Shown piece after piece: positions 1 to 7,191 of a stretch of 14,765 nt of DNA. This DNA comes from an uncultured Sutterella sp. (GTDB lineage Bacteria; Pseudomonadota; Gammaproteobacteria; Burkholderiales; Burkholderiaceae_F). The stretch spans positions 1 to 14,765 of the forward strand of contig CAAGKD010000060.1 of the NCBI GenBank assembly GCA_900770335.1, written 5' to 3'. A program made the translations under genes and the position numbers. Every line of letters begins with the position of its first letter. The first letter of the stretch is position 1. Under the pieces are notes generated by a model that was not told where the DNA came from, did not search any database, and worked only from the letters and a program-made list of their open reading frames with translations.

Positions 1-1250
1 GCATCGGCATGGACGGCCGCCCGATGGTGACGCGCACGGACTTCCGGTTCCTGCACACCCTTGAGAACATGGACCCCGCGCCCGAGCCCAACCTCACGGT
101 GCTCTACACGAAGGCCCTGCCGGAGGCGTTCAGAAAGTACGCCGCGAAGATTTCGGTGCTCACCTCGAGCGTGCAGTACGAGAACGACGACGTGATGCGT
201 CCGATCTGGGGCGACGACTACTCGATCTGCTGCTGCGTCTCGGCGACCGAGACGGGCAAGGAGATGCAGTTCTTCGGCGCCCGCGCGAACCTTGCCAAGT
301 GCATGCTCTACGCGATCAACGGCGGCGTCGACGAGAGGACGGGCGCCCAGGTGGGCCCGGCCTTCCGCCCGATCACGAGCGAGGTCCTCGACTACGACGA
401 GGTCATGGCCCGGTTCGAGCCGATGATGAACTGGCTTGCCGGCGTGTACGTGAACACCCTCAACCTCATTCACTACATGCACGACAAGTACTTCTACGAG
501 GCCGCCGAGCTCGCCCTCATCGACACGGACGTGCGCCGCACGTTCGCGACGGGCATCGCCGGGTTCTCGCACGTCGTCGACTCGCTGAGCGCGATCAAGC
601 ACGCGACCGTCCGCCCGATCCGAAACGACAAGGGCGTCGCCGTCGACTTCACCGTCGAGGGGGACTTCCCGCGCTACGGCAACGACGACGATCGCGCTGA
701 CTCGATCGCCGTGAATCTCCTGAGGCGCTTCATCGAGATGATCCGGCGCTATCCGACCTACCGCAACTCCGAGCCCACGACCTCGATCCTCACGATCACG
801 TCGAACGTCGTCTACGGCAAGGCGACGGGGTCGCTTCCCGACGGTCGCAAGGCGGGCGAGCCGCTCTCGCCGGGCGCAAATCCGAGCTACGGCGCGGAGC
901 GAAACGGCCTCCTCGCGTCCCTCAACTCGGTCGCGAAGCTTCCCTACGAATACGCCCTCGACGGCATCTCCAACACCCAGACGATCAGCCCCGACGCCCT
1001 CGGCCACTCGGTCGACGAGCGCGCGGAGAACCTCGCCTCGGTGCTTGACGGCTACTTCGCCCAGGGTGCGCATCACCTCAACGTCAACGTCTTCGGCACC
1101 GAGAAGCTCATCGACGCGATGGAGCATCCCGAGAAGCCCGAGTACGCGAACTTCACGATCCGCGTGTCGGGCTACGCGGTGAAGTTCATCGACCTCACGC
1201 GCGAGCAGCAGCTCGACGTGATCGCCCGCCCCTGCCACAAGCGCATGTGA
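1..1250 (+). CDS. pflB: Formate C-acetyltransferase (pyruvate formate-lyase), C-terminal part
   Basis: Glycyl-radical enzyme of anaerobic central metabolism, converting pyruvate and CoA to acetyl-CoA and formate in the cytoplasm. The gene enters from the left edge; the first full codon is at base 3, and about 415 residues are visible of a family length near 760, so roughly the first 345 are missing. The ATG at base 9 is internal. The match to Escherichia coli PflB runs throughout: the DGR...FRFL segment, the catalytic Cys-Cys pair in a three-Cys run at bases 228-236 (Ile-Cys-Cys-Cys-Val-Ser), the FFGARANLAK block, SNVVYGK, the HLNVNV block, and the C-terminal RVSGYAV glycyl-radical motif with its Gly codon at 1170-1172. 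The activating enzyme gene pflA does not follow. A strong terminator-like hairpin comes directly after the stop. Identity is confident; the close match favours true PFL over other glycyl-radical relatives. Confidence 0.96.
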   Translation, partial: IGMDGRPMVTRTDFRFLHTLENMDPAPEPNLTVLYTKALPEAFRKYAAKISVLTSSVQYENDDVMRPIWGDDYSICCCVSATETGKEMQFFGARANLAKCMLYAINGGVDERTGAQVGPAFRPITSEVLDYDEVMARFEPMMNWLAGVYVNTLNLIHYMHDKYFYEAAELALIDTDVRRTFATGIAGFSHVVDSLSAIKHATVRPIRNDKGVAVDFTVEGDFPRYGNDDDRADSIAVNLLRRFIEMIRRYPTYRNSEPTTSILTITSNVVYGKATGSLPDGRKAGEPLSPGANPSYGAERNGLLASLNSVAKLPYEYALDGISNTQTISPDALGHSVDERAENLASVLDGYFAQGAHHLNVNVFGTEKLIDAMEHPEKPEYANFTIRVSGYAVKFIDLTREQQLDVIARPCHKRM

Positions 1251-1256
1251 CCCGAA

Positions 1257-1300
1257 GGCCGCGCGGGACGGATCCGCTCCGTCCCGCAAGCGGCCCTTTC
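1257..1300 (+). terminator. Intrinsic terminator after pflB
   Basis: A perfect 10-bp stem (1263-1272 with 1278-1287, loop TCCGC) is extended by an outer 6-bp stem (GGCCGC 1257-1262 with GCGGCC 1290-1295) across an AA bulge. It is followed by CTTTC at 1296-1300. It starts 7 bases after the pflB stop. The U-tract is short, as often in GC-rich genomes. Confidence 0.75.
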
Positions 1301-1566
1301 GCTGTTCCGCGCCCTTCCCGCCCGCCGAACGACGCCCGGCGTCACGCCGAAGGTCCTGCGGAAGGCCGCGGGGCGAAGGTCGCAACGTCCGCGCATCCCG
1401 CCTCCGCGGCGGCAAGCTTCACGGCCGCGCGAGAGCGTCTCGAGAGCGCCTCGAGCGAAACGGAGAGCCTCGAGCGCGTAGACTGCCCGGCATGAACTCG
1501 AGAGCGCTGTGCGGCGCGCAGCCCGCGGCCTCCCGCCCCTTTCTCCGCATTTTCCAAAGGATCCTC
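1301..1566. other. Intergenic region between pflB and the ABM-domain gene
   Basis: I see no convincing gene here; open frames crossing it have low-complexity Arg/Ala/Ser-rich translations and no ribosome binding site. It holds several CTCGAG-type short repeats near 1438-1476. No clear promoter for the downstream gene is recognisable. A ribosome binding site for that gene, AAAGGA, lies at 1556-1561. Confidence 0.5.
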
Positions 1567-1902
1567 ATGCCGGTCGTCATCCTGTTTGAAGTCGAGTTCC
1601 CCTCCGACCGCCCCGAGGCGCGCGAAGAGTACATGCGGCTCGCCGCGTCGCTCAAGGACGAGCTCGCGAAGGCGAAGGGCTTTCTCGGCTCGGAGCGCTT
1701 CGTCTCGGTCGCCGCTCCCGGGCGGCTCCTTTCGAAGTCCGTCTGGGAGAGCCTGGAGTGCGCCCGAGCCTGGCGCGCGAACGCGCTGCACGCCGAAAGC
1801 CAGCGCACGGGGCTCGATCGCCTCTTTTCACGCTGCCACATCACGGTTCTCGAGGAGATTGAGTCGCGCGAGCCCGCCCTCGGACCGCGAAAGGAGGCGT
1901 GA
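1567..1902 (+). CDS. Antibiotic biosynthesis monooxygenase (ABM)-domain protein
   Basis: Predicted 111-residue cytoplasmic protein of the dimeric alpha/beta-barrel ABM (YgiN-like) superfamily. The fold shows as an opening beta strand (MPVVILFEVEF), a helix with E/K-rich residues, a strand region around the F-L-G-S-E segment, the Trp-Glu-Ser-Leu strand-helix junction, a following Trp-Arg-Ala-Asn-Ala-Leu-His segment, and a closing strand (HITVLEEIE). Members include quinol and other small aromatic oxygenases and heme-handling proteins, so substrate cannot be assigned. I chose the ATG at 1567 because AAAGGA sits five bases upstream and the conserved first strand starts there. An in-frame ATG at 1492 would add 25 residues but has no such site. 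The stop overlaps a GTG (GTGA at 1899-1902) that is in frame with the following DNA-repair gene. Confidence 0.75.
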   Translation: MPVVILFEVEFPSDRPEAREEYMRLAASLKDELAKAKGFLGSERFVSVAAPGRLLSKSVWESLECARAWRANALHAESQRTGLDRLFSRCHITVLEEIESREPALGPRKEA

Positions 1903-2096
1903 CGCAGCGGGCGCGCTCCTCGAAGAGCCCGTCACGGACCGGCCGGAACGCCGCCGCGTCATGCTCCGGTCGATCGCGGGCGCAGCGCCCTTCGCGGTCC
2001 TCAAGCGTCTTCGGCCTCGTGCGCGCGCTCGAGGCCGCCTCCTTCCTGCCGCTCCTCTGCCTTGCCGAGCCCGGCCTTTCCCAAAGACCTCTGACC
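1903..2096. other. Intergenic gap between the ABM gene and ogt
   Basis: No independent gene is supported. The ogt frame stays open back to a GTG at 1899, preceded by a near-perfect AAAGGAGG at 1890-1897. However, only one base separates the two, and the peptide it would add is Arg/Ser-rich and unlike the family N-terminus. Confidence 0.4.
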
Positions 2097-2720
2097 ATGA
2101 CTGACTCCGAAAGATCCGCTCCCATTCGCTTCGCCCGCTTCTGCTCGCCCTGCGGCGAGCTGCTCCTCGGCGGCCGGGACGGCTCGCTGCTCTTTTGCGA
2201 CTGGGCGGCCGGCTGGCACGCCGACGCGATCCGCCGGCGCATCGACCGCCTGGCCGGCCCCAGGCGCGAGGAGGTCGCGCTCGCGGACGACCCGCTTCTT
2301 GAGCGCGCCGCGACCGAGCTTGAGGCGTACTTCTCGGGCGGCCGGCGCGACTTCGACCTGCCCCTCGCCCTTCTTGGCACGGCCTTCCAGCAGCGCGTCT
2401 GGCGGACGCTCCTCTCGATCCCCTTCGAACGCCTCGCGACCTACGGCGACGTCGCCCGGGCCGCCGGAAGCCCCGGAGCCGTCCGCGCCGCGGGAGTCGC
2501 CGTGGGCGAGAACCCCTTCTCAATCCTCATTCCCTGCCACCGCGTCATCGGGCGGAACGGCTCGATCACGGGCTACGGCGGCGGATTCGCGGCCAAGCGC
2601 AGGCTCCTCGAGCTCGAGGGCTTCGCGCTCTCGGACGCGAAGGACGCGAAGAACGAGCGGTTGATGCGCGTCCTCGCCCCGCCCGAGGCGTTCGTGCTCC
2701 GGGAGCAGGCGCGCCTCTGA
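2097..2720 (+). CDS. ogt: Methylated-DNA--[protein]-cysteine S-methyltransferase (Ogt type)
   Basis: Suicide DNA-repair protein that transfers alkyl groups from O6-alkylguanine (and O4-alkylthymine) to its own cysteine. The 207-residue protein has a degenerate N-terminal domain (about 1-90) and the DNA-binding/active-site domain (about 93-180). Visible motifs are FQQRVW at 97-102, the Tyr-Gly-Asp-Val helix at 116-119, the Arg-finger helix AVRAAG with Arg130, the acceptor motif PCHRVIG with Cys147, and the following GYGGG at 159-163. Residues past about 180 are a short extra tail. No Ada-type N-terminal zinc domain or AraC domain is present, so this is a stand-alone Ogt/MGMT rather than Ada. 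The start at ATG 2097 fits the usual family N-terminus, although its ribosome binding site is weak. A 12-base direct repeat (2713-2724 and 2733-2744, one mismatch) spans the stop codon. Confidence 0.93.
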   Translation: MTDSERSAPIRFARFCSPCGELLLGGRDGSLLFCDWAAGWHADAIRRRIDRLAGPRREEVALADDPLLERAATELEAYFSGGRRDFDLPLALLGTAFQQRVWRTLLSIPFERLATYGDVARAAGSPGAVRAAGVAVGENPFSILIPCHRVIGRNGSITGYGGGFAAKRRLLELEGFALSDAKDAKNERLMRVLAPPEAFVLREQARL

Positions 2721-2778
2721 ACGCCTCCGGGGGCCTCTGAGCGCATTTGATCGAACCGGACATCGCACGGATGCGTTT

Positions 2779-2810
2779 TTGACAGGCGCAGGGCGCCCGG
2801 ACGGGCTATC
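2779..2810 (+). promoter_or_regulatory. Possible promoter for the exported hydrolase
   Basis: A consensus -35 TTGACA lies at 2779-2784, just after a T-run. The only -10-like element is GCTATC at 2805-2810, giving a long 20-bp spacer. If used, transcription would begin almost at the ATG at 2819, implying a nearly leaderless message. The -10 match is weak. Confidence 0.3.
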
Positions 2811-2818
2811 GTGGGGGA

Positions 2819-4183
2819 ATGCTGAAGAATTCCCGCACACCCATCCGATTCACGCGCCGCCGACTCCTCGCGGCCGGCGCGGGCGCGCTCGCTGTCAGCG
2901 CGCTTCCCGCTGGGCTCTGCCTCTCGGGCTGCGCCTCGACCGATGCGGCCGACGCCGCTGAAGCCTCCTTGACCGCCGACGTCCAGCCCCTTGGGCAGGA
3001 CTCGTTCGAGGCGTACGTGCGCGACACGCGCGAGTGGATCGCGAAGCGCCGCCATTTCGTCACCGCGAACCGCGCGCTCGAGCTCGACCGCAACGCCCCC
3101 TCCGAGACCCGTCCGGATCCGGATGCGATTCCCGCCGCGGAGCCGCTTCGCGGGATCCTTCTCATCCACGGCCTCGGCGACTCGCCCTGGAGCTTCACGG
3201 ACGTCGCGCCCCGGCTCGCACAAGCCGGGATCCTCGCCCGAACGGTGCTGCTTCCGGGCTGCGGCACGCGGCCCGAGGACATGGTCAAGCCCACCGCCGA
3301 CGACTGGCGGCGCGTCGTGAGGAAGCAGTCGGAGATTCTCCGGCGCGACCTTACGGCGGAGGCCGCCCGTACGGGCCGCCCCGGCGCGGAGGTCTGGCTA
3401 GGAGGCTTCTCCACGGGCTGCAACCTCGCGCTCGAGTTCGCCGCGCAAAACGCCTGGATCGCCGGTCTCGTACTCTTCTCGCCCGCCTTCGCGGTGCGCA
3501 CGCGCCTCTCCTTCCTCGCGGCCCTCGCCGCGCCCGTCATGACGTGGCTGAGGAGCCCCGAGAAGTCCCTCGGAGGCGGCCAGACGGCCCTCAAGTACAC
3601 GACCGTTCCGGTCGACGGGCTCGCGGCCTTCGTGAGCACGATGGATGCGGCGCAGAATGCGCTCGAAGACCGCGCCTTCGATCGCCCCGCGATTCTCGCG
3701 ATGAGCGAGCGCGACTCGGTCGTGGACACGCAGGCCGTGCTCCGCGAGGCGGCCAGACGCTTCACAAGCCCCGCTTCGCGCTTCCTCTGGTACGGCGCGG
3801 AGTATTCCGGCAGGGACCTTTCGGGCTCCGACCCGCGCCTTCGCGTGCTTGCGGACCGCATCGAGAGCGAGTGCATCACGAGCTTCTCCCACATGGCGCT
3901 CACCTATTCGCCGGAGAACCCCGAGTACGGGCGGCGGGGGGAATCGCGCCTCTGCATCCCGGGCGATGCGCAGAAGGGCGCCCGGCCTTCAGCAGAGGCC
4001 TGCCTGCGCGCAGGCCCCGAGGGCGTCTGGTACGGCGCCTGGGGCGATCCGCACCGGTCCTCGGAGAGCCGCGCCGCGGGCGGCGCCTATGCGCGCCTCA
4101 CGTTCAACCCGTGGTTCGAGGCGCAGATGAGGATGATCGTCGAAGTGATGACCGAAGCGGCGAAGACGGCTCCTCAACGCTGA
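2819..4183 (+). CDS. Exported alpha/beta-hydrolase lipoprotein (serine esterase/lipase-like)
   Basis: Predicted 454-residue serine hydrolase anchored outside the cytoplasmic membrane. The N-terminus has a Tat-like twin-arginine motif (TRRRLL, 12-17), a hydrophobic stretch, and a lipobox LSGC with Cys38; residue +2 is Ala, so outer-membrane delivery is plausible. The hydrolase core shows the oxyanion strand LLIHGLGD (114-121), nucleophile elbow GFSTG with Ser198, acid Asp299 in the SERDSV segment, and His358 in SFSHMA. It resembles carboxylesterase or monoacylglycerol-lipase folds, but the lid region and the C-terminal 90 residues, which contain several Cys and Trp, do not identify a substrate. 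The start codon is preceded immediately by GGGGGA, too close for a classic ribosome binding site. No in-frame alternative preserves the signal. The gene converges on the TetR gene. Confidence 0.82.
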   Translation: MLKNSRTPIRFTRRRLLAAGAGALAVSALPAGLCLSGCASTDAADAAEASLTADVQPLGQDSFEAYVRDTREWIAKRRHFVTANRALELDRNAPSETRPDPDAIPAAEPLRGILLIHGLGDSPWSFTDVAPRLAQAGILARTVLLPGCGTRPEDMVKPTADDWRRVVRKQSEILRRDLTAEAARTGRPGAEVWLGGFSTGCNLALEFAAQNAWIAGLVLFSPAFAVRTRLSFLAALAAPVMTWLRSPEKSLGGGQTALKYTTVPVDGLAAFVSTMDAAQNALEDRAFDRPAILAMSERDSVVDTQAVLREAARRFTSPASRFLWYGAEYSGRDLSGSDPRLRVLADRIESECITSFSHMALTYSPENPEYGRRGESRLCIPGDAQKGARPSAEACLRAGPEGVWYGAWGDPHRSSESRAAGGAYARLTFNPWFEAQMRMIVEVMTEAAKTAPQR

Positions 4184-4415
4184 TCTGCCCCGCTGAGCCG
4201 ACCTGTTCAATGTGACAGGCCCTTGCGTCGCAACGGATCTTGCGTCAATTCAACCGGGGCTGCCGTTGACACGAAGCTGTTCTCGTCCGCTCCACATGCG
4301 CTCAAACCTGATGGAATGGCGCTCTTGCGGCGGCAGGCCGCTCAATCTGCGCGGGAAGCTTTCGACCGCGAGCTTCGTCGAGCTCGTCGAGAGGAAAAGC
4401 GGCCGACGGCCGGAC
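4184..4415. other. Convergent intergenic region (hydrolase and TetR gene ends)
   Basis: No gene is supported. It contains a short inverted repeat CCTGT/ACAGG (4202-4206 with 4215-4219) and an 8-base direct repeat CTTGCGTC (4222-4229 and 4239-4246). A GGCCGG/CCGGCC hairpin (4408-4413 with 4419-4424) encloses the regulator's stop codon and could help end transcription from either side. No T-run follows it. Confidence 0.4.
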
Positions 4416-5030
4416 TCACCGGCCGGACGCTCCGGCGGGCTCCCCCCGCCGGCCCTGCTGCGCGAGCTCGGTGATGAGCCCCAGGGCCGCGGCCTTCTCC
4501 TCAGCCGGCATCAGGTCGAGTCCGAACTTGTGGGTGTAGAAGAAGCCTTCCAGGGCCATGAGCGCCACGAGCGTCATCGTCCGGCGCTCCTCGGGAAGCG
4601 CCAGGACGCGCGCATAGGTCTTTGCGTACCAGCGCCGCACGGGCTCGAGGAGCTCGGGATCGCGCACTTTGAGAACAAGAAGCGAAAGGCCGATGTCGGC
4701 CCAGCCGTGGTTGTCGGCGTCAAAGTCCCGGAACCACCGTACGTAGGCGGGAATGAACTTCTCCGCGGGCGCGCCTGAAAGAAGCGTCTCAGCCTCGCGA
4801 AGGCGCGCGTCAAGGTGCTCGGCGTACGACTCGACGAGCGCCGCTAGAAGCGCCCGCTTCGTCGGGAAGTGATACATGACGGCGCCCTTGCTCATTCCGG
4901 CCCTCGCGGCGACGCGGTCCATCGAGAGCGTCTCGATGCCGTCCTCGAGAATGATCGTCTCGGCGCACTCGATCATGCGCCGGCGGGTCTCGCGCGCCTT
5001 GTCGGTGAGCCGCAGTGCGTCCGTCTTCAC
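4416..5030 (-). CDS. TetR/AcrR-family transcriptional regulator
   Basis: Predicted 204-residue one-component repressor. The N-terminal helix-turn-helix occupies about residues 15-60: a long first helix (ARETRRRMIECAETIILEDG), then the Ser-Met-Asp-Arg-Val-Ala...Gly-Met-Ser-Lys-Gly-Ala segment and the Tyr-His-Phe-Pro-Thr-Lys-Arg hallmark that ends TetR DNA-binding domains. The C-terminal ligand/dimer domain is helical and uninformative about the inducer. The start is GTG at 5030-5028, with GGAG at 5041-5038 seven bases upstream. The gene lies 191 bp downstream of the reductase on the same strand and has no obvious promoter of its own, so it may be co-transcribed through the intervening hairpin. 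I infer that it binds the palindromes at 7132-7287; a TetR-type dimer suits such sites. No copy of the palindrome lies next to its own gene. Confidence 0.9.
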   Translation of the reverse strand: MKTDALRLTDKARETRRRMIECAETIILEDGIETLSMDRVAARAGMSKGAVMYHFPTKRALLAALVESYAEHLDARLREAETLLSGAPAEKFIPAYVRWFRDFDADNHGWADIGLSLLVLKVRDPELLEPVRRWYAKTYARVLALPEERRTMTLVALMALEGFFYTHKFGLDLMPAEEKAAALGLITELAQQGRRGEPAGASGR

Positions 5031-5095
5031 TTCTTGTCTCCGTTCCGGCGCTTCCGAGGGCCGGATCTAGGTTCTTCCTGGCTCTCCCAGGCAGT

Positions 5096-5146
5096 CGAAA
5101 GCCGGCTCGCCCGGGGCCTCGCGGCCCGGATGCGCGCCGGCTTTCG
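5096..5146 (-). terminator. Long hairpin between reductase and TetR gene
   Basis: A perfect 11-bp stem, CGAAAGCCGGC at 5096-5106 with its complement at 5136-5146, encloses a second stem (CCGGG 5111-5115 with CCCGG 5125-5129). A neighbouring small hairpin, GCAGGC/GCCTGC, lies at 5146-5160. The A/T-containing stem ends look like a bidirectional terminator, but no clean U-run follows on the minus strand. It may only attenuate reading from the reductase into the regulator. Confidence 0.5.
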
Positions 5147-5221
5147 CAGGCTTGGCCTGCGGATGATATCGCCGCCCGTCTCAAGGAGAGGCGAGCGGCT
5201 GCCGCGAGGCCTGCGCCCGGA

Positions 5222-6985
5222 TTACTTCGCGCCCTGAGCCGCCTCGGCCGCGGCCTTGCCCGCGATGCGCCCGAACACGATGATGTCCGTGTAGGCGTTG
5301 CCTCCCAGGCGGTTCGTGCCGTGCGTGACGCCCGTCACCTCGCCCGCGGCCCAAAGGCCCGGGATCACCTTGCCGTCGGCCGTGAGGGCCTGCGCCTGCT
5401 CGTTGATGCGCACGCCGCCCATCGTGTGGTGCACGGACGGAACGGCCTTGATCACGTAGTACTTGCCCTGGCTGAGGTCAACAAGGCCCGCGCGATGGTG
5501 GAAGTCCTTGTCGTTGCCCTTGCCGGCCATCGACGAGACGCGCTCGGTCGTAGCCTGGAGCTGCGCCAACGGAATCTTCGTGAAGTCGGCGATGCACTTG
5601 AGGTCGTCGCAGGTCTTCATGATGCCCTGCTTCGTGAAGGCCTCGTACTCGGTCGGATGCTCGACGACGGTGTTCGAGACCGCGCCGATCTTGTCGTTCC
5701 AGAGCACCCAGCAGTAGCCGCCCGACTGATTGAGGATGGCGTTCGAGATCACGTCGCGGCGCTCGAGCTCCTCGACGAAGCGCCTGCCCTCCTGGTTGAG
5801 CAGCACCGCGCCGTCAAAGCGCGCGTCGGCGATGAGCTCGATCACGCCCGAGATCGGATCGCAGATCGGGTAGGTCTGGATGTACTGCATGTTGACGAGC
5901 TCCGCGCCCGCGCGCTCGGCCATGTAGAGCGCCTCGCCCGTGGCGCCCGGGGCGTCCGTGGTCTTGAAGCGCTCGTCGATCGACGGATTGAACTTCTTGA
6001 CCATCTGCGGATTCGCGCCGAAGCCGCCCGTGGCGAGGACGACGCCGCCCTTCGCGCTGAAGGTGTAGCTCTCGCCCGCCATCGTCGCGCGCACGCCGAC
6101 CACGCGGCCCGAAGAGTCCTTGACGAGCTCCTCGGCCTTCATGTTCGTGATGACGGGAATGCCGAGCTCATCGGCCTTGGCCTGGAACTTCGAGATGAAC
6201 TCCGTGCCGGTGTGGCCGAACGGAATCAGGGCGCGCTTCCGGCTGTGACCGCCGAAGAAGAAGAGGTTGTCGGGCTCGAAGCGAACGCCGAGGTAGTCGC
6301 GGCACCATTCGGCGGCCGAGAGCGCGTTGTGCGTCATCACGTTGATGACCTTCATGTCGCCCTTCCCGTCGCCGCCCTTGAAGGTGTCCTCGGCGTGCAG
6401 CTCCGGCGAGTCGTCCGTGATGCCGAGCCTGGGCTGCACCCAGTTTCTCGCGGCGTTCATCTCGGCGCCCGAGATGAGGGAGTTGCCGCCCACGGCGGGC
6501 ATCTTCTCGAGGAGCACGACGTTCGCGCCGGCGCGCTTGGCTTCGATTGCAGCGGAAAAGCCCGCGCCGCCCGCGCCGATCACGACGACGTCGTACGAGG
6601 CGTTCTTCGGGAGGTCCCGGGCGACCTTCCTGACGGCCTTGACGTCCGCTTTTCCGAGCTTCACGCCCGCCTTCCTCGCGGCGTCTGCGACGGCGTCGAG
6701 AAGGCCCTTCGAGGAGAAGGTGGCGCCAGAAATGACATCAAGGTCCGTCGAGTTCGTCTCGATCACAAGGTTCTTGAGGTCCGAGTAGACCTTGCGCGCG
6801 AGAACCGGATTTTCCTGCTCCTTGACGAGCTTGATGTCCTGGATGCGGCCTTCGTCGAACGTGACGGCGACCGTCACGTCGCCGTGCTTGCCGATGCCCG
6901 TGCCTTCGGTCGTCACCGGGGCGGCGCAGGCCGCGGCGGCGGCAAAGAGCGAGCCGATGATGCCGGCGATGAGCTGAGTCTTCAT
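5222..6985 (-). CDS. urdA: Periplasmic FMN/FAD urocanate reductase-like flavoprotein
   Basis: Predicted 587-residue exported enzyme reducing urocanate to imidazole propionate as an electron sink. A Sec signal peptide (1-22, ending AACAA) leads an FMN-binding domain with the covalent-flavin motif DVISGATFS; Ser91 is the expected ApbE-modified residue. The FAD domain follows with IGAGGAG (136-142), VLATGGFG (317-323) and a C-terminal GEVTG...HGTNRLGGNA block. There is no heme-binding CxxCH, unlike Shewanella Fcc3. Active-site positions match those I recall for Shewanella UrdA, each offset by one: Tyr372, Asp387, Arg410, His519, Arg559. Fumarate reductases have His where Tyr372 sits. I chose ATG 6985 because AAAGGAG (7000-6994) lies eight bases upstream and the signal peptide starts there. 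An in-frame start at 7096 would bury it. Reduction of another 2-enoate such as a cinnamate cannot be excluded. Confidence 0.88.
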   Translation of the reverse strand: MKTQLIAGIIGSLFAAAAACAAPVTTEGTGIGKHGDVTVAVTFDEGRIQDIKLVKEQENPVLARKVYSDLKNLVIETNSTDLDVISGATFSSKGLLDAVADAARKAGVKLGKADVKAVRKVARDLPKNASYDVVVIGAGGAGFSAAIEAKRAGANVVLLEKMPAVGGNSLISGAEMNAARNWVQPRLGITDDSPELHAEDTFKGGDGKGDMKVINVMTHNALSAAEWCRDYLGVRFEPDNLFFFGGHSRKRALIPFGHTGTEFISKFQAKADELGIPVITNMKAEELVKDSSGRVVGVRATMAGESYTFSAKGGVVLATGGFGANPQMVKKFNPSIDERFKTTDAPGATGEALYMAERAGAELVNMQYIQTYPICDPISGVIELIADARFDGAVLLNQEGRRFVEELERRDVISNAILNQSGGYCWVLWNDKIGAVSNTVVEHPTEYEAFTKQGIMKTCDDLKCIADFTKIPLAQLQATTERVSSMAGKGNDKDFHHRAGLVDLSQGKYYVIKAVPSVHHTMGGVRINEQAQALTADGKVIPGLWAAGEVTGVTHGTNRLGGNAYTDIIVFGRIAGKAAAEAAQGAK

Positions 6986-6993
6986 GTTTTTCT

Positions 6994-7000
6994 CTCCTTT
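6994..7000 (-). promoter_or_regulatory. Ribosome binding site of the reductase gene
   Basis: AAAGGAG on the minus strand, eight bases before the ATG at 6985. It decides the start against the upstream in-frame codon at 7096. Confidence 0.85.
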
Positions 7001-7122
7001 CTCCCGGACGGTCGTCTGGAGCTCTCCCGAGCGTCGACCGCCTCTCTGGTCCTTCAGGAGCCGGCGGCGATCTGCGAACGAAGGATCCGCGCCCATGGCT
7101 CCTGCATGCGAATGCGATGCGG

Positions 7123-7152
7123 AATATAAAAACCGACCGATCGGTCTGTAAA
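7123..7152 (-). promoter_or_regulatory. Sigma70-type promoter of the reductase gene, with embedded operator
   Basis: On the minus strand, -35 TTTACA (7152-7147) and -10 TATATT (7128-7123) are separated by 18 bp; each differs from consensus at one position. The 18-bp palindrome at 7132-7149 fills the spacer and overlaps the -35, the classic place for a TetR-type repressor to exclude RNA polymerase. It predicts a leader of about 130 nt before the ATG at 6985. Confidence 0.65.
7132..7149. promoter_or_regulatory. Palindromic operator 1
   Basis: ACCGACCG-A/T-CGGTCTGT: an 18-bp inverted repeat centred between 7140 and 7141, with eight of nine base pairs matched. It shares its half-site with the two palindromes nearer the lyase gene and lies between the -35 and -10 of the reductase promoter. 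Confidence 0.75.
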
Positions 7153-7191
7153 TCAGTGGAAACCCGATCAGATTGCGTTCTTGTGCCTGCC

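Noticed and set aside
9..11. ATG at base 9 as the start of pflB
   Set aside because: The frame is open to the window edge and the sequence aligns with the middle of E. coli PflB, so this Met is internal.
1342..2523. Long overlapping open frames on both strands around the ABM gene and ogt
   Set aside because: Their translations are Arg/Ala/Ser-rich with no recognisable fold, overlap confident genes and lack ribosome binding sites; such frames are expected by chance in GC-rich DNA.
4266..4294. TTGACA at 4266-4271 as a promoter
   Set aside because: There is no -10-like hexamer at 16-19 bp and no plus-strand gene downstream.
5222..6985. Reductase as a conventional flavocytochrome c fumarate reductase
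   Set aside because: There is no heme-binding CxxCH, and Tyr372 with Asp387 replaces the fumarate-binding residues; UrdA fits better.
5015..7129. A 704-codon plus-strand open frame opposite the reductase gene
   Set aside because: It is antisense to a gene with clear FMN/FAD motifs and a signal peptide; its Arg/Leu/Val/Asp-rich translation matches no family and arises from codon bias.
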